Notes: generated by a model from the sequence alone, not told the origin. Positions 15,522 to 24,794 are shown, numbered from the stretch's first letter. The stretch: 64,000 nt of DNA from CAYRTV01 sp964505785 (GCA_964505785.1 CAZDJZ010000001.1:62001-126000), one strand, 5' to 3'. Numbers and translations are program-made.

Positions 15522-17273
15522 TCAGTAGCGCCAGCTGGTGACATCGGCACCGGGAGGAGCGGATTCCAGAATGCGCTCGAGCATTTTGGGGGCGACCCGC
15601 AGGTTGATGGTCAGCCGCGAGAGGGCATTGGGGTTGTCATGGTCGCCGCTCCAGCAATGCTCATGGCGGTCTCCGTAATCGATTTCCCCGTCATAGTAGG
15701 GATCGGTGGTGCTTTCCAGGAAATCTTCCATCAGGTAGACGGCGTTATTTAGATAATAATTATCCATGTCCCCGACATAGATGTGGATTTTTCCTTTAAG
15801 TTTCGGCCCTAATGCGGCCCAGTCGCGTTCCAGAATATAGCGGAGGTCGTAGTTTTCGCGCCAGTATTCGGCTACTTCATGATCGATCTCGCCGGTGATT
15901 TTGTCCCAGATCGGCTTGGGATAGCCGTCGTCATCCGCGGGGCTGTACACGGCCTGCCAGACATCCCATTGGCCGCCGGAGCGTCCTTCATCGGCGATCA
16001 CCAGTTCCTGGTGGTTGGCTTCCTCCAGGGTTTCCCGGACTTCTCCCAGATAGTTTCTGGCGCCGGGGCGGGGAGCGAGTTTCCATTTATTATTGGCGTA
16101 ATAGGCATTCTCGTGCTCATAAATATTGACGATGGTGTACTGCCGGAAATCGATGGGATCGGGGCAGAATGACCAGCAGCCGTTGTATTCATCGGGATAA
16201 AAGATCTGGGCGGCGAGGACTTCCCAGCCGCCGGTGGAGCCGCCGTAAAGGCAGCGTGCCCAGCCTTCGCCGATGCCGCGGTACTGCTCTTCGATGTAGG
16301 GGATGAGTTCGTAGGTTATGGCATCGCCGTAAGGGCCGATATTCGCGGAGTTGACCGCATAGGAATCATCATAATACGGATTGGCGTGCTGGATGGTGAC
16401 GGTGATCATGCGGGGAAAATCAGGGCCGGTCCAGGCTTTGAAGAATTTATAGGCCATTTCCTGGTTAAGGATTCTGTAGCCTTCCCGGTCACTGCGGTCG
16501 GTGCTGGATTCCCCTTCTTCGGGAGGGGTGTCCCGGAAAAGGGTCGGCGTGTAGAAGTAGCGGTGGTGATGCCCGTGATAGATCATCAGGGGATAGCGGG
16601 CTTCAGGATGTTCATCAAAGCCTTCCGGCAGCATGATGATGGCTTCCAGGTACATGGGACGGCCCCAGAATTTGGTGAGCCGTTCGCTTTGAATGCGGAT
16701 ATGCTTGATGTATTGGTTATCTTCTCTTTCGGGAAAATCAGGGATTTGCTGGTCCATGACGATCTGGATGGTTTCATCTTTAGCGGGATCGATGGTCATC
16801 ATCTGCGGTGTGCTGTAGAAATTGCCCGGTTTGAGGTTCCATTTCTGGCCTTCGCCTTTATCCGGCGGCAGTTTTACGGTATGTCCGTCGGCGCGGCTGA
16901 AGGTCTCATAGCGGTTGAGCAGCGCCTGCACATAATACTCTCCAGCAGGGAGGTCTCCCAGGCTGTCGGCCGGAAAACCGAAAACCTTTCCGTCGATAAC
17001 CGCGGCCTCTCCCGCCGCCAGGCCCTCTACATTGATGCCGAACTTGGGGCCGAACTGAAAGCGGGGTTCATTGTCCTGGTTTTCCGCCAGCATCAGCAGA
17101 ATCCGTCCGTCCTGGCTTTCCTGTGCGAGATCTTCGGTAAAAGAGATCTCAAACCGCAGCGGACTGACGTCTTCGCCGCCGGCCGGGCTGCAGGAAAGAT
17201 TGAACAACAGTGCTGCTGAAAACAGCAAGCAAACACATACATTCTTGGTGAAACGTTTTTGATTATGGTTCAT
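15522..17273 (-). CDS. Exported alpha/beta-hydrolase esterase, tandem copy 1, lipoprotein-like
   Basis: 583 residues from the ATG at 17273 (GGAG 5 bases before it); a longer reading adds 28 residues with no merit. The signal peptide ends in LFNLSC, so Cys may be lipidated, unlike its paralogue. Domains follow the same order: beta-rich N-terminal domain, then hydrolase with Ser346 in YGGSTGGWEVL, Asp in VGDMDN and His in HEHCWSGDH. Paralogues share long identical stretches (for example PPDKGEGQKWNLKPGN). First gene of a two-gene unit. One membrane-anchored and one soluble copy suggests the same substrate handled at two places, which is inference. Confidence 0.85.
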   Translation of the reverse strand: MNHNQKRFTKNVCVCLLFSAALLFNLSCSPAGGEDVSPLRFEISFTEDLAQESQDGRILLMLAENQDNEPRFQFGPKFGINVEGLAAGEAAVIDGKVFGFPADSLGDLPAGEYYVQALLNRYETFSRADGHTVKLPPDKGEGQKWNLKPGNFYSTPQMMTIDPAKDETIQIVMDQQIPDFPEREDNQYIKHIRIQSERLTKFWGRPMYLEAIIMLPEGFDEHPEARYPLMIYHGHHHRYFYTPTLFRDTPPEEGESSTDRSDREGYRILNQEMAYKFFKAWTGPDFPRMITVTIQHANPYYDDSYAVNSANIGPYGDAITYELIPYIEEQYRGIGEGWARCLYGGSTGGWEVLAAQIFYPDEYNGCWSFCPDPIDFRQYTIVNIYEHENAYYANNKWKLAPRPGARNYLGEVRETLEEANHQELVIADEGRSGGQWDVWQAVYSPADDDGYPKPIWDKITGEIDHEVAEYWRENYDLRYILERDWAALGPKLKGKIHIYVGDMDNYYLNNAVYLMEDFLESTTDPYYDGEIDYGDRHEHCWSGDHDNPNALSRLTINLRVAPKMLERILESAPPGADVTSWRY

Positions 17274-17408
17274 TTCATCTCCTTCGGACCGATTATATTC
17301 CTTTTGCGGCAGCAGGTCACTAAAAAAAAGGGCAAGGTTACGAAGAGATGCTTTCAATTTATCATGCGAAGAAGGCTAAGATCCTCCCGGCCGGCTGCAG
17401 GCGGAGAC

Positions 17409-17816
17409 TTAATCCGTACTGGGGGTCATTTTATAGCCGAATTCGGCAAAATGGCGGTCGAAGGCGAAGGCTGTTCTGAGTCCCGTCCGCCGCATGATTT
17501 CAAAGCTTACGCAATCAACAAGGCTTAGGCTGCGCCTGTCAGCAAGAAGCTGTGCCCCAACGGCGGCTCCATGGATTTCCCGGTTTACCCAGAAGATTTG
17601 AAAGACCGGGACGATATCTCTTTCGAAGAGGTTAAGAGCTTCTAATCCAAAGCGGCGCAGGACAACCGCTGAGGTTTCAACCAGAATGTAATTATGACAT
17701 ACTGGCTCATCCTCGGATTCGAGCAGACTGATCCAGCGTTGCTTAGCTGTCCAGTGATAACGGTCATTTCGATCAAGAACCGCCAGCAGCGCACTTGTAT
17801 CGATGAATAGGTTCAC
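17409..17816 (-). CDS. vapC: PIN-domain toxin of a VapBC-type pair
   Basis: 135 residues, the usual VapC size. The PIN fold starts with MNLFIDTSALLAVLDRNDRY (first catalytic Asp in IDTS) and has further acidic residues at the expected places: Glu in LVETSAVVLRR, Asp in SLVDCVSFE and AFDRHF. VapC toxins are RNases that cut tRNA or rRNA and are held inactive by the partner. The ATG overlaps the antitoxin stop by 4 bases (ATGA), the classic translational coupling. Confidence 0.88.
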   Translation of the reverse strand: MNLFIDTSALLAVLDRNDRYHWTAKQRWISLLESEDEPVCHNYILVETSAVVLRRFGLEALNLFERDIVPVFQIFWVNREIHGAAVGAQLLADRRSLSLVDCVSFEIMRRTGLRTAFAFDRHFAEFGYKMTPSTD

Positions 17817-18178
17817 TTTTTCTCTCTTTTTTTATGGAGATCAGGATGCGTTTTGCCGGCGTATGATTCAGATAAAATCTTATCATGTTCTGTGGAAAGA
17901 TCCCCTGTTTTAGAGTGAAATCGTCCGGCTGCAGCAATGGCTCTTTTTCGAAGCTCATCAGGGTCGTTTAAGAATGACCGGCTGCCGTAACCCGCGCTTT
18001 CCTTCTCGACGGCGGGATTCCAAACTCTCTGCCGTGATTCTTTGCTTTGTCTCAGCCAGGCAGATACCGCTTCTAAGATTATCGAGCTTCTGGACCGGCC
18101 TGTTTTCTGGCGGACATCTTCAATGGCAGTAAAAACATTTTGCGGCATGCTGATGGTGAATTTGGTTTTATTTTTCAT
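17813..18178 (-). CDS. vapB: Ribbon-helix-helix antitoxin of the VapBC-type pair
   Basis: 121 residues from the ATG at 18178, set by AAGGA with a 5-base gap; an in-frame ATG 6 bases upstream overlaps that ribosome site. The N-terminal ~45 residues (KFTISMPQNVFTAIEDVR, then TGRSRSSIILEAVSAWL) have the beta-strand/two-helix pattern of CopG/MetJ DNA-binding proteins. The long charged tail should wrap the toxin. The tail is longer than the ~80-residue antitoxins of this kind. It probably represses its own promoter through the half-sites at 18192-18217. Confidence 0.82.
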   Translation of the reverse strand: MKNKTKFTISMPQNVFTAIEDVRQKTGRSRSSIILEAVSAWLRQSKESRQRVWNPAVEKESAGYGSRSFLNDPDELRKRAIAAAGRFHSKTGDLSTEHDKILSESYAGKTHPDLHKKREKK

Positions 18179-18191
18179 GTTCATCCTTAGG

Positions 18192-18239
18192 GTATGAAAA
18201 ATTCATACTAAGTATGAGAAATGGAGGATAAAAAGTCAA
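18192..18239 (-). promoter_or_regulatory. vapBC promoter with three-half-site operator
   Basis: On the minus strand, TTGACT (18239-18234), a 17-bp spacer and CATACT (18216-18211) form a promoter. The -10 overlaps two linked palindromes: GTATGAA-AAA-TTCATAC (18192-18208) and TCATACTAAGTATGA (18203-18217). Alternating TATGA/TCATA half-sites at fixed spacing suit a ribbon-helix-helix repressor that binds cooperatively. Confidence 0.55.
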
Positions 18240-18319
18240 GCGGATCGAATCACTTGTGCCCGGATTAACATTGGCTGTGTCATTTGGGCCGGGTGCTGCA
18301 GCTGGGAACGGCTCGGCTG

Positions 18320-19213
18320 TTAACCCGTCAATTTCCAGGATTCAATCAGCTGGACGGCGGCATCCACCATGCGGGTGATGACCCGTTCGCCCCGTTCCCG
18401 GGTGGCTTTGTTCGGGTCGCCGAAGGACCAGACTCCGTTGCTGGACAACTCATGACTGGCCCCGCCTTTGCCGGTGTCGGCGGGGATACCCAAAAACGCG
18501 TCTAAAACCACACCCAGCTCCGGATACTGCGGAATCAGTCCGGCCAGTTCTGCGATTTTCGGGGAATAGGTGATCTCCGGCTTTTGGGCCCGGTCCATAT
18601 GGACCAGCTCCGGCTTGAGATAGAGCATGACCGAGGTCTCATTGATGCCGGCATGGGTGTCAAAGGGCGCGGCTTGCGGTTCGGATTCAGTGTGGATGGG
18701 GCTGCCGATGCCGATGGTGACAGCCACGGCTTCGGTCTCGTGATTGATGCGGTGGACGGCCAGCTGTTCGGCGGTGCGGTTGCCGCCGTGGTAATTGAAG
18801 AACATGATCTTGTCGAATCCGTAGCGGGTGAGCATTTGAGCTGTTTCAAACAGCACCTGCGCCAGGGTTTCGGTTTTAAGGCTTAATGAGCCGGTGAAGC
18901 CGGAGTGATAGACACTATAGCCGGCCATGACCACCGGGGCCACCACCACGCCGGTGCGCTGGGAGATCAGCTTGCAGGTCTCAAAGGCTTCATAAAAATC
19001 CGTCCCCAGCGGCATGTGGGGGCCGTGCTGTTCCGTGGACCCGATGGGGATGATGACCATGTCATTGGTCTTGATATATTCCTCGACATCGGTCCAGGTC
19101 ATTTCCTGCAGCACCAGGGCCTTATCGCCGCCGGCGGTGAGGAAAAGACCGCAAAGGCAAAGCAGGGCCGGGATCAGACAATACTTTTTTGGTTTTGCTT
19201 TTAAATTTTTCAT
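18320..19213 (-). CDS. Exported creatininase-family amidohydrolase
   Basis: 297 residues from the ATG at 19213, preceded by GAGGTGA. A signal peptide occupies about residues 1-30, after which the family motifs appear: IPIGSTEQHGPHMPLGTDF (metal His, Glu and Asp), FFNYHGGN and THAGINETSVML. Creatininase-fold enzymes hydrolyse cyclic or peptide amides, with two metals; members include creatinine amidohydrolase and the mycofactocin-precursor peptidase MftE. Most are cytoplasmic, so an export signal is unusual. In this peptidase-rich stretch a periplasmic amidase or peptidase activity is the simplest reading. The substrate is unknown. Confidence 0.85.
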   Translation of the reverse strand: MKNLKAKPKKYCLIPALLCLCGLFLTAGGDKALVLQEMTWTDVEEYIKTNDMVIIPIGSTEQHGPHMPLGTDFYEAFETCKLISQRTGVVVAPVVMAGYSVYHSGFTGSLSLKTETLAQVLFETAQMLTRYGFDKIMFFNYHGGNRTAEQLAVHRINHETEAVAVTIGIGSPIHTESEPQAAPFDTHAGINETSVMLYLKPELVHMDRAQKPEITYSPKIAELAGLIPQYPELGVVLDAFLGIPADTGKGGASHELSSNGVWSFGDPNKATRERGERVITRMVDAAVQLIESWKLTG

Positions 19214-19297
19214 TGTCACCTCTCAAAGCTGAACTATTACTTATTAAAGAAAATATTCCATGTCATCCTAAGAACGGCCAAATAGAAAAAAGGACAG

Positions 19298-19388
19298 GGA
19301 GCGTCGCGGAACACCTTCCCTTCACCTCACTCCACCCATCCCCCTGTGGGTTCCTTCTGCTGCGGTGAAGGGAAGGTATACACGCTCC
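19298..19388. terminator. Long inverted repeat between S9 peptidase and creatininase genes
   Basis: ACCTTCCCTTCACC (19313-19326) and GGTGAAGGGAAGGT (19364-19377) are perfect 14-bp arms, extended outward by GGAGCGT and ACGCTCC. The loop is about 37 bases. There is no trailing T-run, so factor-independent termination is doubtful; it may act as mRNA structure or be a repeat of its own. Confidence 0.4.
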
Positions 19389-19433
19389 TTCATAGATATT
19401 TCATTAGCCGGATATAAGACACCAAGGACACTT

Positions 19434-19481
19434 ATAGATTGACCGAATAGACTGAACAGACCGAATAGACTGAATAGACAA
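19434..19481. repeat. 9-bp-period tract (GACCGAATA type)
   Basis: Repeated 9-mers GACCGAATA, GACTGAACA, GACCGAATA, GACTGAATA. A related reverse-strand tract is at 41940-42020. Confidence 0.5.
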
Positions 19482-19546
19482 TAAGAATGCGAGGGCCGCC
19501 TAAGATTTCTGTCGTTGCCGCCCCGGAAATGCCATGGGAATGTCAT

Positions 19547-21595
19547 TCATCTTGTCCGGTATTTTTCAAACCATGCCTTGAGATAAAGCTGGTTTAATAT
19601 CCTATGGGAGGGGCGCCGCCAGCCGTGGTACTCATTCGGCATGCGGATAAGCAGCGTATCCTTCCGCTGCATTTTAAGCGCCCGGAAAAATTCTTCACTT
19701 TGACCCATGGGTGTCCGCAGGTCCTTTTCCCCGGTCATGAGCAGAAGCGGCGTGGTCACATTGCCCACGGATGCGATGGGCGAACGCGCGTACCAATCCA
19801 GGGGATCCTCCCAATGCGGTTTTTTAAACCAGCTGTATTTATCGGTCGGGTCATCCGCGGTTCCGGCGGCGGATATGTAATCGACGATCGGGCGCATGGC
19901 GCAGGCCGCCCGGAAGCGGTCGGTCTGCCCGACAATATAGGAAGTCAGAATACCCCCGCCGCTGCCTCCGCAGACGAACATGTTGTCCGTGTCGATAAAT
20001 CCTTTGGCCACGGCCGCATCCACACCCGCCATCAAATCATCGTAGTCTTTTCCGGGATAGCTGTGTTTGATGCTGTCGACAAAATCCTTTCCGTATCCGG
20101 TGCTGCCCCTTGGATTCATGTATAAAACGGCATAGCCTTCCGCTGCGAAATTCTGCCAGGCCCAGTTCCATTGCACTGAATACATGGCATAGGGGCCTCC
20201 ATGGATCCACAGCACCAGGGGATATTTTTTCCCTTCTTCAAATTCCGCCGGTTTGATCAGCCATCCCTGCAGGTCCAGGCCGTCCGGCGATTTGAACCAC
20301 ATTTCTTCCACTTCGCCCAGCTTGATATTCTCCAGGACATCGCGGTTGAGATCGACGACGGCGGTCAGGGCTTCGGGGTTGTCCACAGAAAAAGTGACCA
20401 GGTATCCCGGCCGGTGTGGGGTGGAGCAGACCGCGGCCGCCTGTCCGTTTTCAGCCAGAGAGAAGGAGGAGAGATAATGTTCTCCTTGGGTAACTTGTCG
20501 GTTAATTCCGGACAAAGAGACAAAATACAGGTTGGATACGCCCTTTTCCGCCATAAGATAGAAGACCCCGCTGCTGTCCGGAGACCAGGTGATGCTCCCG
20601 GGTGAACTGGGGAGGTCTCCTGCCAGCAGCCGTTTTTTATTGCCGTCTATATCCATGAGATATAAACTGGAGATATTTCCATCGGCATAATTCTGGTCGT
20701 CAAATCCGGTATAGGCGATCCATTTGCCGTCGGGAGAAATCTGCATGCCCCGGTCGGGGCCGTCGCGATCCGTCAGTTGTTTGATCTCGCCGGATGCCAG
20801 ATCTATGGAATGGATGTCACATTCGTTTATCTCCATTTCCACGTCTTCCCAGGGCTTAAGCAGCGCGGCGAAAAAGATGGTTTTGCCAGCGGGTCCCCAC
20901 TGCGGGTTGCATGTCCAGAAACGCCGCGGGTCACTATAGGTATAATCACCGGATGTAACCTGCTGGGGTGTTCCTCCGGTTTGTGCGTCCAGTGTAAAAA
21001 TATGCATATATCCTTTCGGGAGATAGCCCAGGCCGTCATAGGCCCAGATAATGCGGTCGATGACTTTGGCAGGTTCGGCCAATTTTGCGCCTTTGGGGAA
21101 TTCCGGAAGCGTGACCGGAAGCGGAGATTGTTTTTCCGTGAGATACATGCCGAAAGCAAGGGTTTCACCGTCCGGCGACCAGCGCAGCGCCACCGGTGTG
21201 TGGTCCACATGCGTCAACTGAGCTGTCTCGCGCGTATCCAGCCGCAGTACGTGGACCTGAACGGTCCCGTCCCGGTCGGAAAGAAAGGCGATTCTTTTCC
21301 CGTCCGGCGACCAAACCGGGGAGAAATCAGACCAGTTTCCATAGGTCAATTCCCGCAGGCGCTCGCCGTATATATCGACGATCCAGAGGCTGCTGCGTGT
21401 CCGGTCATTGAGCTCGTCGATATAGCCGCGGGAAAAGAGAATATGCCTGCCGTCAGGCGATATCTGAGGGCTGCCGATGCTTTCCATCTCCAGATACGTG
21501 GCTGTATCCAGCAGCCGGGTTTGGTCTGCTGCCAGACCTGGTAAGGCTAAAGCCAAGCCCAAAATGAGAATAAAAACCACTGATGTTTTTCGCAT
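19547..21595 (-). CDS. Exported S9-family prolyl oligopeptidase/acylaminoacyl-peptidase-like
   Basis: 682 residues with a signal peptide (residues ~1-22). The N-terminal ~400 residues form a TolB/DPP-IV-type propeller with repeated SPDG motifs (ISPDGRHI, WSPDGKRIA, WSPDGETLA, ISPDGKWIA). The C-terminal alpha/beta-hydrolase has WIHGGPYAMY as oxyanion region, the nucleophile Ser near residue 543 in CGGSGGGILTSY, Asp in GEKDLRTP and His in EYHGW. This is the S9C-like architecture that removes dipeptides or acylated residues from short peptides. AAAGGAG sets the start. It follows the M24 peptidase gene by 32 bases on the same strand, so they are probably co-transcribed. Confidence 0.92.
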   Translation of the reverse strand: MRKTSVVFILILGLALALPGLAADQTRLLDTATYLEMESIGSPQISPDGRHILFSRGYIDELNDRTRSSLWIVDIYGERLRELTYGNWSDFSPVWSPDGKRIAFLSDRDGTVQVHVLRLDTRETAQLTHVDHTPVALRWSPDGETLAFGMYLTEKQSPLPVTLPEFPKGAKLAEPAKVIDRIIWAYDGLGYLPKGYMHIFTLDAQTGGTPQQVTSGDYTYSDPRRFWTCNPQWGPAGKTIFFAALLKPWEDVEMEINECDIHSIDLASGEIKQLTDRDGPDRGMQISPDGKWIAYTGFDDQNYADGNISSLYLMDIDGNKKRLLAGDLPSSPGSITWSPDSSGVFYLMAEKGVSNLYFVSLSGINRQVTQGEHYLSSFSLAENGQAAAVCSTPHRPGYLVTFSVDNPEALTAVVDLNRDVLENIKLGEVEEMWFKSPDGLDLQGWLIKPAEFEEGKKYPLVLWIHGGPYAMYSVQWNWAWQNFAAEGYAVLYMNPRGSTGYGKDFVDSIKHSYPGKDYDDLMAGVDAAVAKGFIDTDNMFVCGGSGGGILTSYIVGQTDRFRAACAMRPIVDYISAAGTADDPTDKYSWFKKPHWEDPLDWYARSPIASVGNVTTPLLLMTGEKDLRTPMGQSEEFFRALKMQRKDTLLIRMPNEYHGWRRPSHRILNQLYLKAWFEKYRTR

Positions 21596-21627
21596 TAATG
21601 TCTCCTTTAAAATATCACTTTCGGTGA

Positions 21628-22992
21628 TTAGCGGATGAGATAAAAATTCTCCTGCCGTCCATCCAGAAACCAGATGCCTTCCCGGGTGAAGGCGGCGTTA
21701 TCTTCCGGGCCGATGGTCAATTCTCCGCCGTCCCACTCCGGAACTTTGGTCGTGCTGCTGACTTCGACGGAATAACAGGTGTTATAGTGCAGGGGATAAT
21801 CTCCCATGACCGGCACACCGTCCTGCCTTTCCGTCCGGCCGATGGTGGTACCGGCCCCGTGTCCGTAGCTGCCGATGGGATGTGAGTAAATCCGGGGATT
21901 CAGCCCTTCTTCGCGGGCCTTGGCCAACGCGCTTTGCAGAACCTCGTTCCCGGTTCTTCCAGCGGCGAATTCTTGCATATATATTTCCTGCACCCGGTGG
22001 GCCCTCTTGAGCGCGGCCTGTACGCCCGGGGGAGGTTCCTTCTCATTAAGCCGGCAGACATAAGCCTGCCCGTTTATGTCGGTTTTCAAACCCAGGTAAT
22101 CCAGGCAAAAATCCGTCCACAGGCAATCGCCGCGCCGGATCACTCTGTCATCTTTTCCGTATTTGGCTTGGTCCTTGGGGGAACGCTGTATGCGGACATT
22201 AAGCTCGGACCAGTAGTCCATGCCCAGGTCTTTTATCCGCTGACGCATCCACCAGCTCACATCATCCGCTGTGGTCAAATTCGGAACAATGACTTTGTTG
22301 GAGAACGCTTCGGCGATGATGTCATGGGCGACACTGCAGACAATGCGGTAATAGCTGAGCTCCAGGGGGCTTCGGGTTTCCAGCCAGCCCACACACAGAT
22401 ATTCGGCGGATACAATCCGCTCATGATAGCTTTCGGGCAGGGTTTCCATAAAGTGCTGCCATAGCCCGACTGTTAAGCCATCACCGAAGTTCCAGGCCTT
22501 GGAAGTATTGAGGCCGATTTTTTGGGGGTTGTGCTTTTTAATATAATTGACAATACAGTCGAACTGGCTCTGTATGTCATTGGACTTGTCCTTGAGAATA
22601 TTCGCATAAAGGGGTCCTGAAGTGCTGGTGCCGTGCCAATTGGCCGTCAAGCAAGCAACGCCTTCGTTTTTGCCCCGGTCGTGAAACATCAGAATGGACA
22701 GCCGCCGGGCCCAGTCGTTCGGCTTGCTGACCATAGAGAGGTAAACGGGGTCTTCATTGTTTTCCCGGTTCATGACGATCCAAAGATCGATCCCCTCCCG
22801 GCGCATGAGTTCGGGGAGAATGTTTTTGAGCCGCCATTCCAGAATCTCATTGTGAATGCCGGCCCGGTCACGCAAAGGTATAATGTTTTCTACATCCCGG
22901 GTTCCGGATACACCCGGATCCTGGGCCGGTACAATGCCCGGAAGAAAGAGAAAAATCAAGCAGCCGGTAAGGATGATTTTGTGCTTAACCAT
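21628..22992 (-). CDS. Exported M24-family Xaa-Pro aminopeptidase-like
   Basis: 454 residues from the ATG at 22992, set by AAGGAGGCG; an upstream in-frame start would add 16 residues without a ribosome site. The signal peptide has a long hydrophobic stretch ending near PAQD. The C-terminal half is a pita-bread metallopeptidase: metal ligands plausibly Asp in LWTDFCLDYLG, Asp in KTDINGQAY, His in SHPIGSYGHG, Glu in YSVEVSST and Glu in GPEDNAAF. The second-Asp motif is less canonical than in E. coli PepP, so specificity for Xaa-Pro is inference. It starts 52 bases after the gamma-glutamyltransferase stop and precedes the S9 peptidase. Confidence 0.85.
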   Translation of the reverse strand: MVKHKIILTGCLIFLFLPGIVPAQDPGVSGTRDVENIIPLRDRAGIHNEILEWRLKNILPELMRREGIDLWIVMNRENNEDPVYLSMVSKPNDWARRLSILMFHDRGKNEGVACLTANWHGTSTSGPLYANILKDKSNDIQSQFDCIVNYIKKHNPQKIGLNTSKAWNFGDGLTVGLWQHFMETLPESYHERIVSAEYLCVGWLETRSPLELSYYRIVCSVAHDIIAEAFSNKVIVPNLTTADDVSWWMRQRIKDLGMDYWSELNVRIQRSPKDQAKYGKDDRVIRRGDCLWTDFCLDYLGLKTDINGQAYVCRLNEKEPPPGVQAALKRAHRVQEIYMQEFAAGRTGNEVLQSALAKAREEGLNPRIYSHPIGSYGHGAGTTIGRTERQDGVPVMGDYPLHYNTCYSVEVSSTTKVPEWDGGELTIGPEDNAAFTREGIWFLDGRQENFYLIR

Positions 22993-23043
22993 AGAAATAC
23001 GCCTCCTTAAAATATATTGTTTCTCTGAGTTTTTTCCCAATGA

Positions 23044-24744
23044 TTAATAACCTGCGGCTTCGCCTTGTCCTCTGGGGTCTGCGGCGCCCGTGAAGGTGAG
23101 GATGCGGCCATCTTTGTCATAGGCAATCGTGAGTGCGTGGGCGTTTCCCAGGGCGGTCACGATGCGCACGTTATGCCCCTTGGCTTTGAGCTGAAGGATG
23201 ATTTCCTGAGGGACAGCGTCTTCAACCGCCAGGATGTCGGGTTCGATGAAGCTTACTCGGGGAGCGGCGATGGCATCCTGGATATCCATGTTGAAATCGA
23301 TCAGGTTCATGACCATCTGGGGAACAGTCTGGCCGATGGTGTGGCCGCCGGGGGTGCCGAGGGCGGCCCAGGGACGGTTCTGCTGCATGATAATGGTGGG
23401 GCAGTCACCGGACAGTTTGCGTTGGCCCGGTTTGGCGTCCATGGGATTGCCCGGCGGTTTAAAGGTGCAGTAGTAGAGGGAATTGTTCAGCCAGATGCCG
23501 GTGCCTTCCGGCATAATCCGGCTGCCGAAGGAGTTACCCAGAGTCTGGGTGGCACTGACGATATTGCCGTACCGGTCGGCCGCAACGAAATGGGTGGTGT
23601 TGCGGCCCTGATTGGGTTTGATTCCTGGCGGGGAAAAGGGCAAAGCTTTGTCCCGGTCGATTCGTTCGGCTTCAGTTTGGAGGTATTCTTCAGACAGCAG
23701 CCGGTCGAGCGGCGGCGGATTGATCTCCGGATCCCCGGCATAGGCGAGGCGGCACCAGTAAGCGTGCTTGGTAGCTTCGGCAAAAAGATGCAGATAATCG
23801 GCGCTGTTATGGCCGAGCTCCGTGACATCAAAATTGCGCATGAGTCCCAGCCGGATTAGCGACGGAAAGGCGGTGGCGGGCGGAGAGGCGGTGTAGACCT
23901 GGTACCCTCTGTAATCGATGGAGACGGGCTTCCACCATTCGGCCCGGTCGGCTTTAAGGTCTTCCAGAGACAGAAAACCGCAGGTTTGTTCCATCTCCTT
24001 GTCAATGGCCTGACCGAGGGGGCCTCCGTAAACGGCGGCGGCCCCTTGTTCGGCGATCAATTCCAAAGATTCGGACAGGTCCGCCTGGACCAGGCGTTCA
24101 CCTGTTTGCAGCGGGCGGCCGTTTTGCCCATAAAACGCTTTGGTGTGATCAGGGAAGGCCGGCCAGGCAGATTCGATCATGCGGGCAGTCCGTTCTCTGA
24201 TGATAAACCCGTCCCGGGCTAGCTTGACAGCAGGGGTGAACAGGTCCGTCCACTCGAGCTGTCCGTATTCTTGGGACATGGCCTCCCAGGCGTTGACATT
24301 GCCGGGGGTAGAGACGGCTTTGGGGCCCCGCCGGTTTTCTTTGTAGCCGGGCGTTGGAGGACGGAAAACATCCGCATCAACCGCGGCGGGAATTTTTCCG
24401 CTGGAATCAAGAAAGCGGACCTGGTCTGTATCCTTATGATAAACCAGTATGGTTCCGTACCCGCCGATCCCGGACATCATGGGTTCAACCACATTGAGGG
24501 CGGCCGCCACTGCGACGGCGGCGTCGAAGGCGTTGCCGCCTTTTTTCAGGATTTCAATGCCGGCTTCCGTGGCTAAAGGATGAGCGCTGCTGACAATGCC
24601 GCTTGACCAGGCATCGGGAGGTGCATCGTTTTTTTGACCCTCCGGCCTGGAGCAGGCATTGAATGATAAGACTAAAGAAACCCAAATAAAGAGGAAGTAC
24701 AGACATATCCGGGTTCGTTTTTGGGTAAATATTTCTTGCTTCAT
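23044..24744 (-). CDS. ggt: Gamma-glutamyltransferase (glutathione hydrolase), lipoprotein-like
   Basis: 566 residues. The N-terminus has a signal ending at NACS, so Cys may be lipidated. The proenzyme splits before the catalytic Thr383 in GRNTTHFVAADRYGN. Other family marks are the GGNAFDAAVAVAAAL segment at the start of the large chain and GSRIMPEGTGIWLNN, then GTPGGHTIGQ near the end. It transfers or hydrolyses gamma-glutamyl groups of glutathione and related peptides in the periplasm. The ribosome site is weak. The M24 and S9 peptidase genes follow downstream on the same strand, suggesting a three-gene unit for exported peptide breakdown. Confidence 0.93.
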   Translation of the reverse strand: MKQEIFTQKRTRICLYFLFIWVSLVLSFNACSRPEGQKNDAPPDAWSSGIVSSAHPLATEAGIEILKKGGNAFDAAVAVAAALNVVEPMMSGIGGYGTILVYHKDTDQVRFLDSSGKIPAAVDADVFRPPTPGYKENRRGPKAVSTPGNVNAWEAMSQEYGQLEWTDLFTPAVKLARDGFIIRERTARMIESAWPAFPDHTKAFYGQNGRPLQTGERLVQADLSESLELIAEQGAAAVYGGPLGQAIDKEMEQTCGFLSLEDLKADRAEWWKPVSIDYRGYQVYTASPPATAFPSLIRLGLMRNFDVTELGHNSADYLHLFAEATKHAYWCRLAYAGDPEINPPPLDRLLSEEYLQTEAERIDRDKALPFSPPGIKPNQGRNTTHFVAADRYGNIVSATQTLGNSFGSRIMPEGTGIWLNNSLYYCTFKPPGNPMDAKPGQRKLSGDCPTIIMQQNRPWAALGTPGGHTIGQTVPQMVMNLIDFNMDIQDAIAAPRVSFIEPDILAVEDAVPQEIILQLKAKGHNVRIVTALGNAHALTIAYDKDGRILTFTGAADPRGQGEAAGY

Positions 24745-24794
24745 TTATTTATGCTCTTGATTATGTGAATCAAATCAATGTGCAAGCACCGTCC

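Noticed and set aside
16386..17219. A 277-codon open frame on the plus strand.
   Set aside because: It lies wholly opposite the esterase gene, has no ribosome site and encodes no recognisable protein; it is a shadow of codon usage.
23065..23859. A 264-codon open frame on the plus strand.
   Set aside because: Opposite the gamma-glutamyltransferase gene, whose motifs are unambiguous.
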